Shown here: positions 59,287 to 64,000 of the stretch, piece by piece
Layout of the letters: each line of letters opens with the position of its first letter
Numbering within the stretch: the first letter of the stretch is position 1
Assembly (NCBI RefSeq): GCF_019145205.1
Contig: NZ_JAHSTT010000018.1
Span: forward strand, 1-64,000
Reading direction: 5' to 3'
Source: Pseudomonas khavaziana
Lineage (GTDB): Bacteria; Pseudomonadota; Gammaproteobacteria; Pseudomonadales; Pseudomonadaceae
DNA: 64,000 bases
Program-made: the position numbers and the translations under genes
The notes under the pieces: generated by a model
Told to the model about the DNA's origin: nothing
The model's database searches: none
What the model saw: the letters and a program-made list of their open reading frames with translations, nothing else

Positions 59287-59391
59287 TGTGGGAGGGGCGG
59301 GCGCCGATTCGACTTGCTCCTGATAGGCAGTGTGGCAGCTACAGATGAACCGATTGCAGCACCGCTACCGCGAGCAAGCCCCGCCCGCATT
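59287..59391. repeat. Degenerate REP pair
   Basis: AATGTGGGAGGGGCGGGCG and the inverted GCGAGCAAGCCCCGCCCGCA-TT about 75 bp later, of the TGTGGGAGGGG-type REP family seen at 11620 and 62238. Confidence 0.7.
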
Positions 59392-59416
59392 TTAATCTCC
59401 ATGCATCAAGGAGACT

Positions 59417-60433
59417 TCAGCCAACTCGCCACGCCACACGGCCTGAGACGAAATGGCCGACATCGTTGAACCCCGGCGTGGATGAGTGCCCGGGTGTGAC
59501 CAAGGAATCAATAAATGCCTCGTCTTCAGTCGTGATATTCACCGCCAGCGCGCCGGTGTACGCATCCCATTGCGCCTCGGTGCGTGGCCCGACAATCGCG
59601 GAACTCACCGCGCAATTGTTCAATACCCAGGCAATGGCAAACTCGACCATGCCCACGCCACGCCCTTGGGTGTATTGCTGGATCTGCTGGGCGATGCGCA
59701 ACGACTCCATCCGCCATTCGGTTTCCAGGATGCGCTTGTCCTGGCGTGCGGCCCGGCTGCCGGGCTCGGGCGTTACGTCCGGCGCATATTTGCCGCTGAG
59801 CACCCCTCGGGCCAGCGGGCTATAGGGCACCACGCCCAACCCGTAGGCAGCCGCCGCGGTGATTTGCTCGACCTCGGCCTGGCGATTGACGATGTTGTAC
59901 AGCGGCTGACTGATGACGGGTTTATCCACCCCAAGACGCTCGGCCACCCGAATCACCTCGGCGATACGCCAACCGCGGTAGTTGGACAGGCCCCAATAGC
60001 GGATCTTGCCTTGGCGGATCAGGTCACCGATGGCCGACACGGTCACTTCCAGCGGCGTGTCATGGTCTTCACGGTGCAGGTAGTAGATGTCCAGGTACTC
60101 GGTATCCAGGCGCCCAAGGCTGGCTTCCACGGCGTTGAAAATACGCTTGCGGTTCAAACCACTGCGGTTGGGCAAACCGTCGGCGGGTCCGAAGCCGACT
60201 TTGCTGGCCACGATCCAGTCCTGGCGATTGCGCGCAATGGCTTCGCCGACGATCTCTTCGGAGCGCCCGCCAGTGTAGACGTCGGCGGTATCAATAAAGT
60301 TGATGCCCTGGTCCCAGGCCTTGTCGATGATGCGCAGCGAGTCTTCGGTACTGGTCTGTTCGCCAAACATCATGGTGCCGAGGGTCAATGCGCTGACCTT
60401 CAACCCGGACTGGCCCAATGTGCGGTAAATCAT
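59417..60433 (-). CDS. Aldo/keto reductase
   Basis: 338 residues, TIM barrel, NADPH-dependent. Catalytic tetrad: Asp and Tyr in DTADVYTGG, Lys in IVASKVG, His in YYLHRED. Conserved VGPRTEAQWD at the cofactor-binding end. Probably reduces aldehydes or ketones; substrate unknown. The gap to the LysR gene upstream (60434-60514) is short and both are on the minus strand. Confidence 0.9.
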   Translation of the reverse strand: MIYRTLGQSGLKVSALTLGTMMFGEQTSTEDSLRIIDKAWDQGINFIDTADVYTGGRSEEIVGEAIARNRQDWIVASKVGFGPADGLPNRSGLNRKRIFNAVEASLGRLDTEYLDIYYLHREDHDTPLEVTVSAIGDLIRQGKIRYWGLSNYRGWRIAEVIRVAERLGVDKPVISQPLYNIVNRQAEVEQITAAAAYGLGVVPYSPLARGVLSGKYAPDVTPEPGSRAARQDKRILETEWRMESLRIAQQIQQYTQGRGVGMVEFAIAWVLNNCAVSSAIVGPRTEAQWDAYTGALAVNITTEDEAFIDSLVTPGHSSTPGFNDVGHFVSGRVAWRVG

Positions 60434-60514
60434 GGAGAGCTCCTCATCGCAGGGAAACGTGAGTACTGCAATACCAGAACCGACGCCTCTGGAACAAGCC
60501 CTGGGCGCGTTTGT

Positions 60515-61417
60515 TCATGCACCCAGTAATGTCTGGCAGCGGGCCTGTAGAAAACGGTGCAGCACTTTCACCCGTTCCGACACTTGCAGACGGTGGGGGC
60601 ACATCAGGTTGAAAGGGGTCGGCTCGCCCTGCCAGTCGGGCAGCAGCACTACCAGCCGACCGGCCTGGATATCACGGGCAATATCCAGATTGGCTTTATA
60701 GGCGATGCCGTGGCCCGCCAGCGCCCAGCGGCGGACGATTTCTCCATCGTCGCTGAGGTAATCGCCGCTGACGTCGACCTCCTGGAGCAGCGCGCCCTGG
60801 CGGAAGTACCACGTGCTATTGGCCTGCCCGCGGCGCATGTAACGCAACGTACTGTGCTGCGCCAAGTCTGCCGGCGTGCGTGGTGTGCCGTGGCGCGCGA
60901 GATATTCAGGGCTGGCGCAGGCCATGCGCTGGTGGCCGGGCACCACCGGCAACGCCACCAGGCTGGAGTCCCTTGGTACGCCAAAGCGCAGGGCAATGTC
61001 GACGGTATCGCGAAACAAGTCGGCATTGCTGTCGTTGAGCAGCAGTTGCAGGCGGATATTCGGGTGCTCAAGCTTGAACTCATCCAGCCAGCCCAGTAAC
61101 ACGTTGCGGCCGAAATCCGAAGGTGCCGCCAGCTGCAATAAACCGCTGAGGCTTTGGCCCTGTTGCTTGATGGCGTGTTCGCCCTCCGACAACGCTTCCA
61201 GCGCCACCCGCACGCTGTCCAGATAACGCCGGCCTTCTTCGGTCAGGCGCATGCTGCGGGTGGAACGGGCAAGCAAGCGGATACCGAGCCGTGTTTCAAG
61301 GCGCTTGAGGGCAATGCTGGCCGCTGCCGGTGTCAAGCCAAGCCCACGGGCGGCGGCTGTCAGGCTGCCGGTGTCGGCACTGCGCACAAAAACTTCAAGG
61401 TCGAGAATTGAACTCAT
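60515..61417 (-). CDS. LysR family regulator
   Basis: 300 residues. Helix-turn-helix in ILDLEVFVRSADTGSLTAAARGLGLTPAAASIALKRLE; the effector domain follows from about 90 (GLLQLAAPSDFGRNVLL). Divergent from the SDR gene with 102 bp between, and probably its regulator. Effector unknown. Confidence 0.9.
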   Translation of the reverse strand: MSSILDLEVFVRSADTGSLTAAARGLGLTPAAASIALKRLETRLGIRLLARSTRSMRLTEEGRRYLDSVRVALEALSEGEHAIKQQGQSLSGLLQLAAPSDFGRNVLLGWLDEFKLEHPNIRLQLLLNDSNADLFRDTVDIALRFGVPRDSSLVALPVVPGHQRMACASPEYLARHGTPRTPADLAQHSTLRYMRRGQANSTWYFRQGALLQEVDVSGDYLSDDGEIVRRWALAGHGIAYKANLDIARDIQAGRLVVLLPDWQGEPTPFNLMCPHRLQVSERVKVLHRFLQARCQTLLGA

Positions 61418-61519
61418 TATTAAAAATCCTTTAAAGATCTTGTCGTTTTACCGGGATTTTTTGCTGATTGCCAAGCTGGGAAGATCAACGCTCACTTTCT
61501 CATCCAGGTAGTTCTCCCC

Positions 61520-62224
61520 ATGACATCTTCCCTCAGCGGTAAAACCATCATCGTGATTGGCGGCAGCAGCGGCATCGGCGCCGCAGTGGCCCAGGCAGCC
61601 ACCGCTCGCGGTGCGCGCGTGGTGCTGGCCGGGCGACGCTTGAACTCCGGCAGCGACAACGGTGTACGCAGTGAGCCGGTGGACGTCACCAACAGCGCGT
61701 CGTTGCAGCGCTTGTTCGAAACGGTGGGGCACTTTGACCACCTGGTCTACACCTCGGGGCCTTCGGTGCGGGCCAAGATCTTGAGCGAAACCGACCTTGA
61801 CGAGGCCCAGGACAATTTCAATGTGAAACTCTGGGGCGCCCTACGTGCGATTCAACAGGCGCTGCCATTTTTGGGGGAGCACGGCAGCATCAGCCTGACT
61901 TCCGGTCAACTGGGGCGCAAGCTGGCAGCAGGGCAGCTCATCAAGACCGGCATCAACGCCGCGACCGAAGCCTTGGGCAAGCAACTGGCCAAGGAACTGG
62001 CGCCGCGTCGCGTCAATGTCATCAGCCCCGGCGTGATCGATACCCCAGCCTATGCCGGCTTGGCCGAAGAGCAGCGTTTGGCGATGTTTGCCAAGACCGG
62101 CGAGGTATTGCCGGTTGGCCGGGTAGGGCAGGCTGAAGAAGTGGCGGCGGGGTATGTATTGGCCATGGAGAACGGCTTCATGACCGGCGCCGTTATCGAT
62201 ATCGATGGCGGCGGTTTGCTGTAG
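61520..62224 (+). CDS. Atypical short-chain dehydrogenase/reductase
   Basis: 234 residues. Rossmann loop GGSSGIGAAVA is intact, and GVIDIDGGGLL at the end is typical. At the active site LTSGQLGRKLAAGQLIKTGINAATEAL, the canonical Tyr-x-x-x-Lys is absent: Lys142 and Asn146 stand at these places, Ser128 remains. It probably binds NAD(P) but may not use the usual SDR chemistry. Divergent from a LysR gene. Confidence 0.85.
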   Translation: MTSSLSGKTIIVIGGSSGIGAAVAQAATARGARVVLAGRRLNSGSDNGVRSEPVDVTNSASLQRLFETVGHFDHLVYTSGPSVRAKILSETDLDEAQDNFNVKLWGALRAIQQALPFLGEHGSISLTSGQLGRKLAAGQLIKTGINAATEALGKQLAKELAPRRVNVISPGVIDTPAYAGLAEEQRLAMFAKTGEVLPVGRVGQAEEVAAGYVLAMENGFMTGAVIDIDGGGLL

Positions 62225-62237
62225 ACACAGGCCAAAG

Positions 62238-62313
62238 TGTGGGAGGGGGCTTGCCTCGATGGCGGTGGTTCAGTCACAGATGCGCTCACTGACACTAAAT
62301 CCCCTCTCACATT
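62238..62313. repeat. REP pair (TGTGGGAGGGGGCTTGC type)
   Basis: TGTGGGAGGGGGCTTGCCTC and the inverted AAATCCCCTCTCACATT about 45 bp later, between the SDR and MFS genes. Confidence 0.75.
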
Positions 62314-62321
62314 AAACCGAG

Positions 62322-63632
62322 TCAGGCCTTCAAGGTCCGCGTCATGCGCAACGCCAGCACACTACCGGCGACAATCACTGCCGCCAGCAGGTACAGCGCC
62401 ACATCCGTGGACCCGGTGGCGTCTTTCACAAACCCCACGATATACGGACTGAGAAAGCCCGCCATCTGCCCCATGGAGTTGATCAACGCCAGGCCACCCG
62501 CCGCGGCACCTGCGCTGAGCATGGCGGTAGGCACCGGCCAGAACATCGGCAGGCCGGTAAGGGCGCCCATGGTAGCGATGGTCAGGCCGAGGATGGCGAT
62601 GGCCGGTGTGGTGGCGAAGTTCACCGCAATCACCAGGCCGATGGCACCCATCAGCATTGGCACCACCAGGTGCCAGCGACGTTCCTTGCGCAAGTCGGCC
62701 GAGCGGCCTACCAGCAACATGAACACTGCCGCCAACAGATACGGGATCGCACTGAGCCAGCCAATCACCAGGTTATCGCTGAAACCCAGGTTCTTGATGA
62801 TTGATGGCAGCCAGAAGTTGATCGCATACACGCCGCTCTGGATGCAGAAGTAGATCAGGCCAAATGCCCAGATCGCAGGGTTCTTGAACACTTCGGCCAG
62901 GGAGTCGCTGGTGGTGCCGGGCTTATTCGCCAGGTCCGTAGCGTGGTCGGCTTCCAGCACCTGCCGTTCATGGGGCTTGAGCCACTTGGCGTTGGCAAAG
63001 CTGTCACTGAGCAGGAAGTAGGCGAGGGCGCCGAGGATCACGGTCGGGATGCCTTGCAGCAGGAACATCCACTGCCAGCCCGCCAAGCCGCCTTGATTGG
63101 CGGCAAAGTGGTTGAGAATCCAGCCGGAAAACGGGCTGCCGAGCAAACCGGACACCGGGATCGCCGACATGAACAGCGCCATGATCCGCCCACGGCGGAA
63201 CGTCGGAAACCACTGCGATAGGTACAGCACCACACCGGGGAAGAAACCGGCTTCAGCGGCACCGGTAAACAGGCGCAACGTGTAGAAATGCGTCGGCGTG
63301 GTCACAAACAGCAGGCAGGTAGACAGCGTGCCCCACACGATCATCATCAGTGCGATCCAGCGCCGTGGGCCGAACTTGGTCAGCGCCAGGTTGCTCGGCA
63401 CGCCACACAGCACGTAGCCGATAAAGAAAATCCCGGCCCCCAGGCCGTATACGGTTTCGCTGAACTTCAACGCATCGAGCATCTGCAGCTTGGCAAAGCC
63501 AACGTTTACCCGGTCCAGGTAGTTGAACAGATAGCAGATAAAGATGAAGGGGATCAGGCGCAGGGTGATGCGCTTGTAGATGGCGTTTTTATCGTCATCG
63601 CTGGCCAGTGCGGCAGTGGCGCTCTGTGACAT
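62322..63632 (-). CDS. MFS transporter, anion:cation symporter family
   Basis: 436 residues, 12 membrane segments. Start ITLRLIPFIFICYLFNYLDRVNVGFAKLQM is the ACS-family signature; NYLDR is conserved. Members import organic acids such as tartrate, glucarate or 4-hydroxyphenylacetate. Divergent from a CdaR-type sugar-diacid regulator, so a sugar acid is the best guess. Confidence 0.88.
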   Translation of the reverse strand: MSQSATAALASDDDKNAIYKRITLRLIPFIFICYLFNYLDRVNVGFAKLQMLDALKFSETVYGLGAGIFFIGYVLCGVPSNLALTKFGPRRWIALMMIVWGTLSTCLLFVTTPTHFYTLRLFTGAAEAGFFPGVVLYLSQWFPTFRRGRIMALFMSAIPVSGLLGSPFSGWILNHFAANQGGLAGWQWMFLLQGIPTVILGALAYFLLSDSFANAKWLKPHERQVLEADHATDLANKPGTTSDSLAEVFKNPAIWAFGLIYFCIQSGVYAINFWLPSIIKNLGFSDNLVIGWLSAIPYLLAAVFMLLVGRSADLRKERRWHLVVPMLMGAIGLVIAVNFATTPAIAILGLTIATMGALTGLPMFWPVPTAMLSAGAAAGGLALINSMGQMAGFLSPYIVGFVKDATGSTDVALYLLAAVIVAGSVLALRMTRTLKA

Positions 63633-63789
63633 GGGAATCTCTCTTTATTATGATTTTTCGCGGTGCGAGGTTAACGTTGACCGCCCCGACAGTCTCGATG
63701 ACGTGATGGGCGACTGTCTTTGTGCTGGCGCACAGTGAAGCAGGCTTTGCGCTGTGCCAGTGAACAACCTGTTTTAGGAAATTAGCCCC

Positions 63790-64000
63790 ATGTTCGAGCT
63801 CGATCACGCCTTGGCCCAGGAGATTGTCGATCGCACCATGGCCATCCTGCCCCATAACGTCAACGTCATGGACAGCCAGGGCCTGATCCTTGGCAGCGGC
63901 GAGCCGGAACGCATCAATACCCGCCATGAAGGCGCGCAACTGGTCCTGGCCAATGGCCGGGTGGTGGAGATCGATGGGCAGACTGCCAAGCATCTCAAGG
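63790..64000 (+). CDS. cdaR: CdaR-type sugar-diacid regulator (3' partial)
   Basis: Seventy N-terminal residues run off the window: MFELDHALAQEIVDRTMAIL then NVNVMDSQGLILGSGEPERINTRHEGAQL. This is the sugar-diacid-recognition domain of CdaR, a regulator of glucarate, galactarate and glycerate use. AGGAAA precedes the ATG. Divergent from the MFS transporter. Confidence 0.85.
   Translation, partial: MFELDHALAQEIVDRTMAILPHNVNVMDSQGLILGSGEPERINTRHEGAQLVLANGRVVEIDGQTAKHLK

Noticed and set aside
1..64000. CRISPR array, prophage or insertion sequence
   Set aside because: No regular spacer-repeat array, no phage structural genes and no complete transposase gene seen anywhere in the window.

Overview
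The window comes from a Pseudomonas of the fluorescens group. The evidence is the high-GC coding sequence, the local order galU - glutathione reductase, an MvaT-type H-NS homologue, REP/REPIN repeats of the 'TGTAGGAGCGAGCTTGCTCGCG' type, and typical Pseudomonas neighbours (hppD, ahpC/ahpF, modABC, azlCD, arsRBC). Most of it is ordinary chromosome, interrupted by accessory patches.

Region by region. (1) 1-3.1 kb is the AT-richer tail of a contact-dependent-inhibition / polymorphic-toxin locus. It holds the 3' end of a large CdiA-like toxin, its overlapping immunity gene, then displaced modules: a DUF2247 orphan, a 46-codon toxin tail with its own immunity-like gene, a small orphan, and a broken ADP-ribosylglycohydrolase. 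Copies of one repeat family lie between the modules. (2) 3.1-7.3 kb has a DUF3606 protein, tRNA-Leu(TAA) and small housekeeping or unknown genes. (3) 7.3-10.9 kb is mgtA with a very long leader. A good sigma70 promoter and a PhoP-like direct repeat lie about 740 nt upstream, and two upstream ORFs and competing hairpins lie between. (4) 10.9-16.9 kb has a LysE exporter, REP repeats, arsRBC, azlCD and a lipoprotein. (5) 16.9-27.3 kb has an ABC-F ATPase, topoisomerase IB, modABC, nitronate monooxygenase, an adaptive-response set (a small gene, alkB, ada) and small envelope proteins. (6) 27.4-36.5 kb is a ten-gene chaperone-usher fimbrial operon on the minus strand, with two tandem adhesin-like paralogues at its end. 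(7) 36.7-45.3 kb has galU, gor, a divergent coiled-coil DNA-binding protein / tyrosine recombinase pair, ahpC, ahpF and gloA. (8) 45.4-53.7 kb has mvaT, a CSS-EAL c-di-GMP phosphodiesterase and a second, five-gene CupB-like chaperone-usher operon. (9) 53.6-64 kb has LysR regulators, DMT and MFS transporters, hppD, a dermonecrotic-toxin-like protein, an aldo/keto reductase, an atypical SDR and the start of a CdaR-type regulator.

Genes that probably act together: the CDI toxin and its immunity genes; ArsR-ArsB-ArsC (arsenic sensing, efflux, reduction); ModA-B-C (molybdate import); AlkB-Ada (alkylation repair); AhpC-AhpF with Gor (peroxide and thiol defence, with a well-formed OxyR-like site before ahpC); and the two fimbrial operons, the second lying beside an EAL phosphodiesterase and mvaT, both regulator types known to control fimbriae in Pseudomonas.

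The most interesting object is the divergent pair at 39525-41633. Its gene sizes, orientation, KfrA-type N-terminus plus coiled coil, and dyad-rich intergenic region match the TnpS/TnpT cointegrate-resolution system of Tn4651-type transposons, but no transposase is visible. Other leads are the mgtA leader, the CDI module graveyard with its repeats, an Ada protein lacking three of four zinc cysteines, an ArsC whose C-terminus is encoded by a REP repeat, and an SDR lacking the catalytic Tyr/Lys.
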